Source: Erpetoichthys calabaricus
Lineage: Eukaryota > Chordata > Cladistia > Polypteriformes > Polypteridae
Assembly (NCBI RefSeq): GCF_900747795.2
Contig: NC_041402.2
Location: forward strand, 181,209,375 to 181,273,374
DNA length: 64,000 bases
Direction: 5' to 3'
The position numbers and the translations under genes were made by a program. A model generated the notes under the pieces. It was given only the letters and a program-made list of their open reading frames with translations, was not told where the DNA came from and made no database searches. Of the stretch, positions 49,340 through 62,653 are shown one piece after another. Numbering within the stretch: position 1 is the stretch's first letter; each line of letters opens with the position of its first letter.

Positions 49340-51311
49340 CAGAGCAGAGGTGTGACCAGAACATCATGTGTGGGTGGGCATTTGGCTTGTCTGGGGGGGC
49401 AAAAAATATCCATCCCCATTTTTGTAGGGGGGTCAAATAATAATAACCACATAGTTTTATATAACATATAAAAGCAAAAATTGTGGCATAAATCATAACC
49501 CATTGTTCAATAAAATTAACAGAGGCAATGGAACATGTATTATTATTTTTTGTGAACAAATATAGAACTACATCTACAAGGTAAATATCAATAAAGTCAA
49601 ATGTGTACAACATATGAGAGCAAGAACAGAAACGTGGCTTATTGTAGTCATGGGAGGCTATAGGACATCAGTTTCCAGTGTTTAACATGGATGTTATCTA
49701 CAGGACCAGTCTGCGGTTACTCTTGGCAAATTCTGAAATAAGTTCATTCATGTCTAGATGTTGTGTGATGTTTTTCTCATGTGTCAGAATGACTAAATTT
49801 CTCTTCCTTGAATGCAGCATTGTTCGGCGGAGTGGAGTGAGAATGCGGTTCAAAGTAGAGAAAGAGCTGAAGACACACCAATGATGAGTGCTGTGATGCA
49901 GACATGGTTCTGACGTGCGGAATACTAGACGCGTGTTTGTGGAAGCCGCCACCGTCTTTTTCTAGAGCTTTTTTCCAATTAGTGTAACCGTGTTTGGTGA
50001 ATATGTCCTCGCGGTCCGAAACACTAAATTTGCAGCAGGCAAAGCAAAAGCTGCCATCACGGACAACAGAATATTCAAGCCACGGTCGAGACTGATACCA
50101 GCTTGCACTAAGACATCTGAGTGTCTTTCCGAATGCGCGCTTGAGATAATTGATTAAAACTTGCTGGGATGGCCTATCCATATTTAAGTCAGGCAGACCG
50201 GACTGTATATTTTGTTGAAGGCAGAGGTTTGGAGTACCCGACACGGGCGCAGAGCTGGAGGATTGTGTAGGCTTATCTACATCTTTTGCAGTTTCAGTTC
50301 CCGTCGTGGGTGTGCTGTGCTCCGTGTCGGTAGCAGCGGTGCTGGGCTCAACTGTGTAGCCAGCAGCTTGCGGAGGGACAGAGGTTGAAGATGTCTGCTT
50401 TTTAGTAAGCCACCTATGCATGGCCTTTGGTGTTACCAGCCAGAAAATAAAAGAAGAATGGAACGTATACACTGTTTTAATTAAAGAATGCGGTCAACAA
50501 GTTCAAAATGTGCTGCAAAATGTGTGGCAAAGTGAACCGTGAGCAGCACGGTGCCTGTCTAGTGGAGGAGACACTGACGGATACGCCGCAAATTCAAACG
50601 GGCCGATTGGAAAGCAACTCAGTCTTGAAAATCAAATGTTATTCTTCTCCAGGGTTTTCATTGGACAGACAGAGCATTTCGCAGGGGGGCACGGCTTGTC
50701 TCTGGGTGGGCAGTGCCCACCCCAGCCCCTCTGTGGTCACGCCTCTGATCCAGAGGTGGGCAAAGTTGTTCCTGGAAGGCCGCAGAGCCTGCAGGTTTTT
50801 GTTCCAGCGCAGTTGCATAATGAGAAACCAATCCTTGCCAAACTCAGTCCTTATTTAATTTCATGGCTTGTTTCGTACTTTACAGTAACTCTGCCATGTC
50901 AGGTCATTCTCATATCCTCGATTATTTTTTTTTCCTCTCTAAGGATATCATAAAAATGATTTGAAGTCTAAAATGGATAAGCAATTCTCAGTCCTTCACT
51001 TTCCTTCCAAGTATTTAATTAAAACAAATAGTGCATGATAAATACACACGGGTGTAAATGGAAATAAGCTAAATGGAGAATTGCTGGTTTCTTTTGTCAT
51101 TTGAGTCTTATTGCTAAAAAAGAGCAATTAAAAAACCGAGACTACAGCTGAATTAAGACTAAAATAAGCAATAAGCGTTCAAAATCTTAACTAGTGAGAC
51201 CACTAAAATAAAGCAGAAGTGTCACTTGAGCAATAAGGGGCTTCAGCAACAGGGTTAGAACAAAAACCTGCAGCCACTGCAGCCCTCCAGGAATGACTTT
51301 GCCCACCCTTA
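49340..51311. mobile_element. MITE interrupted by a hAT element
   Basis: It starts CAGAGGTGGGCAAAG (resumed at 50751) and ends CTTTGCCCACCCTTA at 51311, with CCTGCAGG-type arms inside. Its own duplications are CCCTAATC (49332-49339) and CCCTAATT (51312-51319), 7 of 8 matching. The hAT at 49345-50747 sits within its left terminus. Confidence 0.8.
49345..50747 (-). mobile_element. hAT element carrying a ZMYM-type transposase N-terminal fragment
   Basis: Ends CAGAGGTGTGACCA and TGGTCACGCCTCTG are inverted. ATCCAGAG flanks both sides exactly (49337-49344 and 50748-50755). The - strand 49777-50472 encodes 231 aa with a TTF-type zinc-finger region (SRPWLEYSVVRDGSFCFAC, FTKHGYTNWKKALEK, GFHKHASSIPH). 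The catalytic and dimerisation regions are absent, so this is an internally deleted copy. Confidence 0.9.
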
Positions 51312-51350
51312 CCCTAATTCATAGCAGGAGTGGGGGTTTGCGGGAGTCTA

Positions 51351-52800
51351 TCCTGGCTAGCATCGGGCACAAGGCAGGAACAACACCTGGACACACACAC
51401 ACACACACACACTGATTTAGCATTGCCACATCTCCCCAAGCCGATGCCACATTATGTCACCTCAAGTTGTGGGGTGTGTCAGATTTGCTGACTTGAGTTG
51501 CTGATCTTTAAAGTTACACGACTGAAAATCACTAAGGGCTTGAACCCTAGTCTCACTGCTATGAAGTAACAGCGCCAGCATGCCACTTAGCTATTTAGTG
51601 GTTCACTCATGACTCTAAACTGGCACAATGTTATCCTACTATTAGTGAGAACAAATCTGTTGATGTGACATCTCTCCCGGGATTTGTTCTTCCCTTGCTG
51701 CACTGAGTTTGTTTTTTGAGGGCGGCAGGGTGGCACAATGTTTAACTATGCTGATTCACAGATCTGGCATCCTTTATTCCAGTCCCATGCCCCAATTTGT
51801 GGGTTCTCCTCCGACATCCCCAAAGAAGTGCAGTTGTATGGTGGTGCCAAATGTAACCTTTGTGAGTGGGCCCTGTGATGGGTGGGCACTGCCTTATGCC
51901 CATTTCTACCAAGGTAGGCTCCGGATGCCTGCGACCTTGAATTGGAGTTTATTAGTCAAGCTGATGTCACGTTACATGATTTCCAGTTGTAGGGTATGTC
52001 AGACTCGGTGCCTGCTGTTGCTGATCTCATCGCCCTCAGGGTGCACCCGCTGGGTATGTCACGTTGCACGACTGGTAAATCTCTGGGCAGGTCAACTTCT
52101 GCGACTGAGTGAGGACATTCCAGCACAGTTCCACATTTCCAATGTTTCATACGCTCGCCTGTTTTTCTCACAGCCAATGACGTGCTGCCTGGCAGAGCTG
52201 GTGCTGTACGAAGAGGTAACTGGTACAACGAGTTCAGCCGCAATCTCAAATATTTTTTTTTTTCCCATCTTGTCATGGTCTGTGAAACAGGAGACATCAG
52301 ACAGACGAGCTTCTCTTCCAAAACACCCTCATCCCGTATTCCTCATCGCTGCATTCTTCTTCTGCATGAGCATTCATTGGATGTCAACTGTCACATGCAC
52401 ACGGGGTTGGGAGTCTCTGGTGCTAATAGTGACCTACCACACTACGGACCACCTGGTTTGGGACCGTAGTGGGTGACACCTCAGCACCACATTGGAACGG
52501 GTAGATGAGGTATGTTACGGTGTCTGGAGTGCCAATCCTGCCATCGATCCCCCTGGTTGTCCCTGTAAGGTGGAGGACCTGCCTGCAGGGGTGGGTGCAG
52601 ATTAACGTCATCCCAGGTTAAGGGCCCTGCTCAAGATCACATCCGAATTAATTCCTGCCTGATGATATTAATAATGAACTGTTTTACTTTAGTTAGAAAC
52701 AAAAAGAATTGAGTTAAAAAGATTAGGAAGAACCCAGCGCCATGAGGGGCCAGTGGTGGCAAGACCCCCACCACCTCATCTAGACACAAAATAAATCCTT
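51351..52800. repeat. Mixed old repeats downstream of the hAT nest
   Basis: An AC microsatellite lies at about 51390-51412. 51716-51860 is an old SINE family 2 fragment (GGCGGCAGGGTGGCACAATG). 51456-51535 and 51959-52085 share AGTTGT(A/G)GGGT(A/G)TGTCAGA and are probably one duplicated unit. The long open frame here shows no family similarity. Confidence 0.45.
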
Positions 52801-54087
52801 AAATGTCACAAACCGTCTACTAAAGCAGATGGCCTGCTAGTAGTTTGGGACCAACCAGGACTGAAGGGGTAATAAGAGAGGCACGAGAGAGGCAGATGTT
52901 CAGAACAAAAGGTAATTTTATTATTGCACGATAGAATAGAGAAACAAAAAAAAAACAGTTGCTGATGTAAAAAGGATGCACAAAAAACATATAAATAATC
53001 CTGTGACAAGACAAAATCAAATTATGAAGAAAAAAAAAGGAAAGACGAAAAATAGAAATTGGAAAACACAGAGGCTCTTACCCTAATATATATATATATA
53101 TGTATATATATTCAGTCAATTCCAGTCCATGTAAGGGCATCAGCAGCCTTAAAATAAAACAAAACTGGACTCTGTTTCAATCCAGGTCAAAAGTACAACT
53201 CCTCAAAAAAAAATCTCAGGAACTTAACACACTCCTTTACATCAACCACCAGGCACCTATTAAGTCTGGCGTGCCTCGCACTCCCTAACCCTTCATCTCA
53301 ATTCTCTCCAAACCAGCGTCCCCCATCTTGCGGCCACAACTGTACTTATAAAGTCTTTTCCATTACCAGGGTCGGCTTGCCTAAACATAGGGAGATACCA
53401 TTTAAGACCTGCCGGGGAAATCATACACTTAGATTATAAATCAAAATATCCCACAGCAAAATATACATAATAAAACAATAAACAACAAAACAAGAATTCA
53501 TTTATACTTAACTTCGAGGTTACTAAGATATAAACGTAAAAATTACGGTACACGTACACTACTACTCCAACTTGGACTCCTCCTATAGATGCCTTTTGAC
53601 CTTCCCAGGCACCCGTCACGGCGTTTAGCTTCGGCGCCTCCTCCTTTAAATTACCGCTCGGTAAAAGTGGTGTGTTACGTGCGAGACTTGCACCTAAAAC
53701 ATACGGCGAAACGTCTTTAAAAAAAAAAACCGAAACAAACGACTTGATGGTAAGTCCAAAAATCTTGCAAAAGTAAAAAAATGTTTCCTTTTTTTCCGTT
53801 GTAAATTTGCTGGTATATTGCTCATTGCGGTTCATACGTAAAACTTATTGAGAGTCTTGTCCCAGTATCTATCTGTATAGGGTGGTCCAGATCCAACTAT
53901 GCAACCTTTAATGCAATGCTATGACCACCCTGTACTATAGTGTATCAGCGTCACAGTGAGACTGTAGCGTCATATTAAGAAACATTTTTATAGAATTTAA
54001 TACAACGTCTTGATTTTGTATAGCGCCCTTCACTGAGTGCAGGCACAGAGCGCTGAGAACAAATGATACAAATTACAAAATAGAGAG
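52801..54087. other. Unassigned sequence
   Basis: No gene recognised. AT tract at about 53086-53110. Compositional shift at 53540-53720 (more CpG) without a clear feature. Confidence 0.3.
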
Positions 54088-56245
54088 CTGGGGCCTCATG
54101 TATAACGCCGTGCGTAGAACTCACACTATAACATGGCGTAAGCACAAAAGCGGGATTGTGCGTACGCACAGAAAAATCTAGATGCAGGAATCTGTGCGCA
54201 CGCATACTTTCACGTTCTTCTACTACATAAATCCCGATTTGCGTGAAAAGTAACGCACGTGCACGCGCCTTCTGTCCCGCCCCAACTCCTCCCAGAATTA
54301 CGCCTCTTTGAATATGCAAATCAATATAAATAGCCTTCTGTGAAAAGACAATGGGAAAAGCACGGGAGAAAATATAAGAATTTCAGCGAATACCAAGTGG
54401 AGGCAAAGGAAAAACGTACTATTTGTTGGTTTAAACAGTGATATAATCAACAAAAGGAAGCTGATCGAGTGACAGTGTGTCGGAGAAACTCGAAGGCTCA
54501 ACTTCACAAAGTCGCACAGTGCCCGAAATAAAAAAGAAATCACATATCAAAGTCGCCGTGAAAAAGCGAGTCGTAGCCCACCGTCTGAGTGTCATATGAA
54601 AGCTTATTAGGGTACAGACAAAAAAAAGGCACACAGTGGGGAAAAAAGCACGAAATGTCAACTTTAATCTCGAAATTTCCACTTTAATCACGTAGTTTAT
54701 TTTGCCATTAAAGTAGAACATCTTAAACTTCATCTTAAAATCGTTTAATTTACTAGTTTCTCAAATCCTATTGTAACTAAAGTGGCATGTTAAATGCTTT
54801 GTTCTGTATTTGATCTTCTATGTGCTCTATGTGTATGAATCACTACCTGCTTTTTAAACGGGCTTTCTCTTTCTCAGACGGGACACATACTCCATTACAT
54901 TCTTGATATTACAGCTCTCTGAATAATTAAAATACTGAGATGTATACGTGATATCTTTTTCATGATGATAGGAATGAAAGCATGTTATTAAACATGGGAA
55001 CACGGTGGCGCAGTGCTTGTTCATGTCTCACGCAAGAGGCTTGCTGCGCCATGCGCAACCTTCAGTTAAATAATTTATCACAGCAGTACTGTCTCTTTCA
55101 AACGTACTAACCTCCAATTCCTGTCCTTACTTTTCTTTCTCCAAAAACTCAATCGCCACACAATAAGCTATGTAATAGACGTGAAGCCATCTGTAAGCTT
55201 AGAACTTCGATTCTTCAAAACTTTTAAGGAACATTGAAATATCTTAGTAGTACGTGTTTAATTATTATATCCGTCTATCTTTCCAGTGTCGCGTCAGCAC
55301 CAGCAATAATACAGCGCAAGGCAGGAACAATTACTGAACTAGCTAGCGCTGCGGCACCGTGTCCTCACATGTTTAATTATTAACAATACAGATTATTTAA
55401 ATGAAGTTAAAGTTTTATCTGTATAATATAATCAACATGTTTTGCTGCATTTCATCTTAGAAATGAATACCGTCATCATATGTAAATACGCGCTTTATAA
55501 AGTGGCGCAGGTTGTGCAATATTATAACTGTAGTGCAAGTTTACAGTGGGGTAATTGTACTTATAAGTCCAAATATTTCTACAAGGAGCACTTGATGGAC
55601 TGATTTAGTGTGTTTAGAGTTCTTGGGATGAAACCTTTTCTAAACCGCGAAGTCCGTACAGGGACTAAAGCGTTTGCTGTGGCTCAGGCAGCATCTGCTT
55701 CATGCTGTGTACCGATAATTCTCTTTCCAATCAGCTGCTGCTGTGATTTCCCACTCAGATACAGTGATATAAATACTCCGAGTGGTGCAGTGAGAGTAAT
55801 GTGGAAAAAGATGATCTGCTGTGGCAGCCCTTAACGGGATCAGCTGAAAGAACATGCAGTGAGAGTTACAACGCTAAAGCAGTTCTGGTATTTGGAATAC
55901 TATGGCTATTCCCTGGACCATTATATTGCTGCAGGTTAATTACAATCAGATGCATTACACTAATAAACAATATGCAGTTAATTTCAGTGTATTTATAAAG
56001 CCGCACCAGGAATGTGGATTTAAGAAAGAAAGAGTGATCACACAGGAACAGTAGCACTGCTTTGACACTGGGTGCCGCCAGTCTGCAAAACCGGGCGGAT
56101 AAATTGCGTACGCCAAGGAATGAGTTACCGTGGAAATGTGCGTGGCTTTACGCCAAGTTTAGGTTTTATACATCGCGATTTGAGCGTGGAAAGGTTCGTA
56201 CGCAACATTTCTGTGCGTACGCACCGTTTATACATGAGGCCCCAG
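54088..56245. mobile_element. Harbinger-like DNA transposon derivative
   Basis: CTGGGGCCTCATGTATAA at 54088 is matched inverted at the right end (TTATACATGAGGCCCCAG, ends 56245), and both have GTGCGTACGCAC-type subterminal motifs. About 2.16 kb. No intact transposase. The PIF/Harbinger assignment is from the remembered terminus; no target duplication was settled. Confidence 0.65.
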
Positions 56246-56549
56246 GTGCACAAAGAAATGGAAATTTGCTAAAACAAAACACACACGAACAAGGCAGAAA
56301 CTGATGAAACAAAAATGGAAAAACGACAAAATCTGGCCTAATTATTAATTGATGAGCTGTGGCCAGTTGATAATGGAGGAGATTAAAATTGTAAGAGAAG
56401 GTAAAAAATAAAGTTACAGTCCTGGAGACCTCAGCCAACTGGCCGCCCACCGCCTACCCGCTCCTTTACAGTATTTATTTATTTACTGAGCAGATTTTAA
56501 AAAACAACATTAGTTATACTAAAGTGCTGTACAGTAGGCTGAATATTAA

Positions 56550-57167
56550 CCCTTAAACCGCCACATACTGCACCCTACTTTTTTGCTGCACTTTTTAAGG
56601 AAACATCACAATTCACCAAGAAAAAGTAGTACTAGGGTGTTGTACCGTGTTAGCCATTATAAATGTAGTGAAAAGTCAAGTAAAATGACACCTTTTATTG
56701 GCCAACTAAAAAGATTACAATATGCAAGCTTTTGAGGCAACTCAGGCCCCTTCTTCAGGCAGGATGTAATTGCCAAGAAAAAGTGAAATTTTAATGGAAC
56801 ACGTATTTTTATCATGCAAAGACCATCATAATTACTGCAACACTGAACATTTTACACAGTGCCAATGAACTGTAAAGCCTATAAAAAAAACTACTGGAAC
56901 ACTCTATTGTTATATGTAGTAGGTGCGACTGACGCCATTGATGAGATCAGTAAATCACCGAGCCGACTGCGCTTGAACTGGCTGCACGTGAGCACACAGA
57001 GGCCAACGCTGACGCTCGCCGGCTCGTCTAGTGCAGCGGCTGAATCCCAAGGACAGTGATGCTGAGCCGCTAGGGGGCGCCAGTGGTCACGAACTGGACT
57101 GATCAGCTCCTGCGTGCTGGCAAATTGCACTGGGAACCGACTATAGCCAGCTGTGGCGGTTTAAGGG
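56550..57167. mobile_element. piggyBac-type MITE
   Basis: Inverted ends CCCTTAAACCGCCACA and TGTGGCGGTTTAAGGG with TTAA on both sides (56546-56549, 57168-57171). TTAA duplication plus CCC start is the piggyBac signature. No transposase. Confidence 0.88.
56628..56772. mobile_element. Retroposed fragment nested in the piggyBac-type MITE
   Basis: CCAAGAAAAAGT flanks it at 56616-56627 and 56773-56784. The 145-base insert contains GACACCTTTTATTGGCC and CTCAGGCCCCTTCTTCAGGC, a repeat I know from fish and amphibians but cannot place by class. Confidence 0.8.
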
Positions 57168-57358
57168 TTAAAGATATGTAACGTATACTAAAGCAAATGA
57201 CAATCAAATCAGAACGTAATAAGAAAACAATGAAATCAAATGAGAAAGGTTAAAAATAAGCAGTAAAAAGCCAAGCCAGGAATAGAAGACCGCGGAATCA
57301 AAAGCCAATGAATTCAAACAAAGTCTCAAAGTGTCTGCAGATTTGGGACAATCAGATA

Positions 57359-58861
57359 CAGTGCCCCCCATAATGTGTGGGACAAAGACATGTTGTTCCT
57401 TGATTTGCCCCTCTGCTCCACAGTTTAAAATGACAACTCAAACAATTCAGATATTTGTGATTAAAGTGCACACTGTAGATGTTCATTTAAGGGGATTTGC
57501 AGACATTTTGTTTACGCCACACTTTTTCTTCAAGGCCACCCCAACCTCCTTCATTTCAGGGCACCATAATGTTTGGGACAATTGGTGTGACAGGTGTTTG
57601 TGACTCCTCAGGTGCGTTTCTTGGCTTCATAAGATACCTCAGCCTGCTTCTGCCCTTTGGAGTCTGTAGTTGCCATTGTTCAGCATGAGGACAATGAAAG
57701 CCAAAGGAGCCATTCTGAGGCTGAAAGCCAAGAATAAGACCATTAGAGACATCAGTAACACCTTAGGAGGACCAAAATCAACTGTCTGGGATATCATGAA
57801 GAAGAAATAAGGTACTGGTGGGCACAGTCATCACAAAGGGACTGGTAAACCAGGGAAGACCTCCACTGCTGGTGACAGAATAATCCTGACAATGGTAAAG
57901 AAAAAGCCCCCAATGCCTGTCCAACAGATCAGACACAGTCTCCAGGGGGCCGATGTGTGTGTGTCGGAGACGACTACCAGCAGAGGACTTCATGAAGAGA
58001 ACTACAGAGGCCACACTGCAAGATGCAAACCACAAAAACAGGATGGCAGGTTACAGTTTGTGACAAAGGACATAAAAGAGCCAGTGGAATTCTGGGAAAT
58101 GATCTTGTGGACAGACGAGACAAAGATGAACCTCATCAGAGTGATAGTGAGGAACTGCCCGAGATCCAAAGCAGACCACCTCATCTGTTAAACATGGTGC
58201 TGAGGGTGGTATGACTTGCGCATGCCTGGCACACCTCTCCAGTGATAAGGGGTGGCACAATGAATTGCTAAGGTGTGGAGAAACATCTGATCTGCACAAG
58301 ATCCAATAAAGACCTCCAAACTCAGTGGACAGCACTTCATCCTACAACAAGATAATGAGCCAAACAAACTGCTGAGGCAACATAGGAGTTTATCAAAGAT
58401 AAAAAATGGAAAATTCTAGAATAAGCCAGTCACTGAGTTCAAATCCAATTGAGCAGGCCTTCCATACTCTGAAGAGAAAACTTAAGAGGAACAAGCCCCC
58501 CAAAACAAGGAGGAGCTGAAGATGGCTGCATTGAGGCTTAGCAGAGAAGACCCTCAGCACCTGGTGATGTCTGTGAATTGCAGACTTCAAGCAGCCATTG
58601 CATGTGAGGGATATGCGACAAAGAACTAAATATGACAACGACTTTAACAGACCTGCCATTGCTGTGTGCCCAACATTATGGTGCCCTGAAATGGGCGGGG
58701 GGGCATGTAGAAAAAGTGTGGTGTGACCAAAATGTCTGCAGATCCCCTTAAATGAACGTCAGCGATGTGCACTTTAATCACAAGTCTGAATTGTTTGATT
58801 TGTAATTTTAAACTTTGAAGCAGAGGGGCAAATCAAGTAACACACATTATGGAGGGCAGTG
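57359..58861 (+). mobile_element. Tc1-like DNA transposon, fourth family, both ends present, inactive
   Basis: Ends CAGTGCCCCCCATAATGTG and the reverse CACATTATGGAGGGCAGTG. Longer arms include AAACAATTCAGA and ATTTAAGGGGA. The transposase starts about 57686 (MRTMKAKGAILRLKAKNKTIRDI), then GPKSTVWDIMKKK, and continues in pieces to about 58620. Several interruptions. Confidence 0.9.
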
Positions 58862-58867
58862 CATGCA

Positions 58868-59165
58868 ACAGAAGAAGCAGATCGTCTTTGGACTTGAGAT
58901 GTGACCGTAGAATAAACAGCAGCTGTCACTTAGTGGGCCTAAGACACCTTGAGGGAGTGAAAGGCCATAAAGATCTGAGATGTACCGCGGAGACCAACCA
59001 TGTAGGGCTTTAAAAGCAAATGACAGAACCCTGAACTGGATTCTAAATGTAACTGGTAGCCAGCGTCGTGTGGCCAGCACTGGGAGAAGATGCCTGTAAA
59101 ATGCCTGGCCGCCGCACTTTGGACAAGCTGTAGATGTGGTAAAGGGGTCCCCAGGTTCACCCCTT
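58868..59165 (-). mobile_element. LINE C-terminal fragment
   Basis: The - strand encodes RRWLPVTFRIQFRVLSFAFKALHGWSPRYISDL, the typical post-RT region of fish LINEs. It abuts the right end of the Tc1-like element, so the Tc1 probably inserted at or next to it. Confidence 0.7.
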
Positions 59166-60908
59166 ATGTACTTACAGTATGTATACATGTTAATGCATGT
59201 GTTTTACACAATAAAATTACAATTTGGTGAAAAGTGTAGACTAAAGAAAGCTAAAACTAAAATGTAAAGCCCAAACGAGTTTACCTAACAAGGCAACTAA
59301 CAGCAACAAACCAAAAACGGCAGAAAATCGACCCCCCTATTAAGGCTGGCACTCCCCACACATCAGTGACCCACTGAAGGATCCGCTCGCCTCCCTCAAG
59401 CATATATAGCCTGTGGGCGGTCCTTCAGCGATGACATCACAGTGGCCCCGCCTCTTGGGATACCACCCACAAAGCCCAAAGAACACAGGAGAACAACACA
59501 AAATACATAGAAACTAAATAAGAAATAAAGAGAGTGTCAACAAAATGAATCAAATTAATTAAAAATAATACATAAGGAATAACAGAAAGGACAAAAGAAA
59601 TAAAAATCAATATACGCAAGGGCTCACACCCAGGGTGAAACATAGCATAAAGAAGACCTCAGTCTTCAGATAACTAACATGAAGTTATCTCCAGGGCTGG
59701 TCCATCTGCAGGACGGTCACCATGTAAATCAGCCCATCCAGTGTGTGAGCCCCCCACCGCCTCGGCGCCGTCACTCTGCTCTAACCTTCACTTTACTGCT
59801 CTCCTCTTTGGCATTTGATTCATCGTCTTAATCAAAGGCTGGAAATGTTTGTCAAAAAACTACACTGCATGGCGCCACTTACCGAGTCACGCTGGTGATG
59901 CTCTGTCCTTGGAAATGAAATGACTGAGATTTGTCATTCACTTGTCTGGATGGCTCGGTGACTTTCTGTGCTTGTGACGCCTGTTTGACCCGCCATTACA
60001 GGGAGAAGAGGAGGCTTTGTGAAATCGTCTCAGGCACCGAGAAGGATGGACGTGTGGGAGTGTGGGTGACGATACCCACCTCAAAATCTCAACATGTGTT
60101 ACAACTGAAATTCCAACTTCTCTGAAATTCCCACCGGAGCATAAAGGAAAATCCATTTTTATCCCATTAATTAACAGTCATAAGGATGAAACATTCAAAA
60201 AGATGATAAAATACATAAAAGATAAAAGACGAGCTCTCATCCCTCCAGCCATTAACTACAAGCAAATTAATCAGCTGATAATTAGTCTTAGAATCTCACC
60301 CACTTGTTCCCCCCAAAGATATGTGGCATGAGCAGTGTGTGTGTGAATAAAGAGAGAACTCGAATCTAAATCACAGCCATCTGTTTTCTTAGGACATTTG
60401 TTTCCACTACAGGACCGTAGAGAGCTCAAGCCCCTCACATCACTACTATCGGGGTGTCAGGAATGTGTGACTCCGAATGGGAACTCAGTCAATTACAGAT
60501 TACACTCATCAGGACAACTTACAGGAACAAACTAATCTAACAGTCATGTCTGGGAAGGGACACCAGGAACATCATGACAAAATGTACAGAGACACAGGGA
60601 GAACATGCAGTCCACACAGGGTCAGGGTGTTAAATGACAAAAGTCTATGGAGCTGCCAGTCAGCGTGTTTGGTTACAGTTGTCTCGGGATCAATGGTGTC
60701 TGATCCATGGTGTGCTCAAAGTGTTGAGATAGACCCTCAGAAATGGACAGAGGCAGGTCTGAGTTCAAGTTCAAGCTCATTGTCATGAGGACATTAAACA
60801 ATCACATTCTTACTTGTGTGTCTCCTCAGAACGATTGATAAAAATAAAATACCAACAAAAGACACGTGGGACATGAAATGCAAGGTATCTTCCTATCTAT
60901 TACCTTTC

Positions 60909-60910
<2 letters not shown>
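59166..60910. other. Unassigned sequence before the TCTA array
   Basis: No gene recognised. 59395-59460 has a TATATATAG motif on the + strand and CpG-richer DNA, too little to call a promoter. Confidence 0.3.
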
Positions 60911-60990
<80 letters not shown>

Positions 60991-61006
60991 ATATAGTGCC
61001 TTTCAC

Positions 61007-61044
<38 letters not shown>

Positions 61045-61100
61045 ATGTTATATAGCACCTTTCATGTCTGTCTATCTATCTATCATATAGTGCCTTTCAC

Positions 61101-61167
<67 letters not shown>

Positions 61168-61183
61168 ATATAGTGCCTTTCAC

Positions 61184-61234
<51 letters not shown>

Positions 61235-61250
61235 ATATAGTGCCTTTCAC

Positions 61251-61314
<64 letters not shown>

Positions 61315-61365
61315 CTATCTATCTATCTGTCTATCTCTATCTATCTATCATATAGTGCCTTTCAC

Positions 61366-61419
<54 letters not shown>

Positions 61420-61510
61420 ATGTTATATAGCACCTTTCATGTCTGTCTATCTATCTATCATATAGTGCCTTTCACATCTATCTATCTATCTATCATATAG
61501 TGCCTTTCAC

Positions 61511-61553
<43 letters not shown>

Positions 61554-61569
61554 ATATAGTGCCTTTCAC

Positions 61570-61649
<80 letters not shown>

Positions 61650-61700
61650 CTATCTATCTATCTGTCTATCTCTATCTATCTATCATATAGTGCCTTTCAC

Positions 61701-61751
<51 letters not shown>

Positions 61752-61767
61752 ATATAGTGCCTTTCAC

Positions 61768-61847
<80 letters not shown>

Positions 61848-61898
61848 CTATCTATCTATCTGTCTATCTCTATCTATCTATCATATAGTGCCTTTCAC

Positions 61899-61952
<54 letters not shown>

Positions 61953-62043
61953 ATGTTATATAGCACCTTTCATGTCTGTCTATCTATCTATCATATAGTG
62001 CCTTTCACATCTATCTATCTATCTATCATATAGTGCCTTTCAC

Positions 62044-62082
<39 letters not shown>

Positions 62083-62098
62083 ATATAGTGCCTTTCAC

Positions 62099-62136
<38 letters not shown>

Positions 62137-62166
62137 ATGTTATATAGCACCTTTCATGTCTGTCTG

Positions 62167-62231
<65 letters not shown>

Positions 62232-62243
62232 ATGTTATATAGC

Positions 62244-62317
<74 letters not shown>

Positions 62318-62337
62318 ATGTTATATAGCACCTTTCA

Positions 62338-62412
<75 letters not shown>

Positions 62413-62424
62413 ATGTTATATAGC

Positions 62425-62506
<82 letters not shown>

Positions 62507-62558
62507 TATATAGCACCTTTCATGTCTATCTATCTATCTATCATATAGTGCCTTTCAC

Positions 62559-62653
<95 letters not shown>
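60911..62653. repeat. Compound TCTA array with recurring spacer motifs
   Basis: About 1.74 kb of (TCTA)n interrupted by CATATAGTGCCTTTCACA (15 copies by eye), ATATAGCACCTTTCATGTCT (6 copies) and ATGTTATATAGCATC (2 copies). A block with CTCTATC, TGTCTATCTC and a following spacer occurs three times (about 61311, 61646 and 61845). Confidence 0.95.

Noticed and set aside
51709-52476. 255-aa open frame on the + strand
   Set aside because: Begins in a SINE fragment, has no domain, odd composition and no splice support; treated as chance.
60911-62653. Open frames rich in Tyr-Leu-Ser-Ile
   Set aside because: They are translations of the TCTA microsatellite.
60911-62653. Possible CRISPR-like array (repeats with spacers)
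   Set aside because: The host is a vertebrate and the units are a microsatellite with a few recurring interruptions, not unique spacers.
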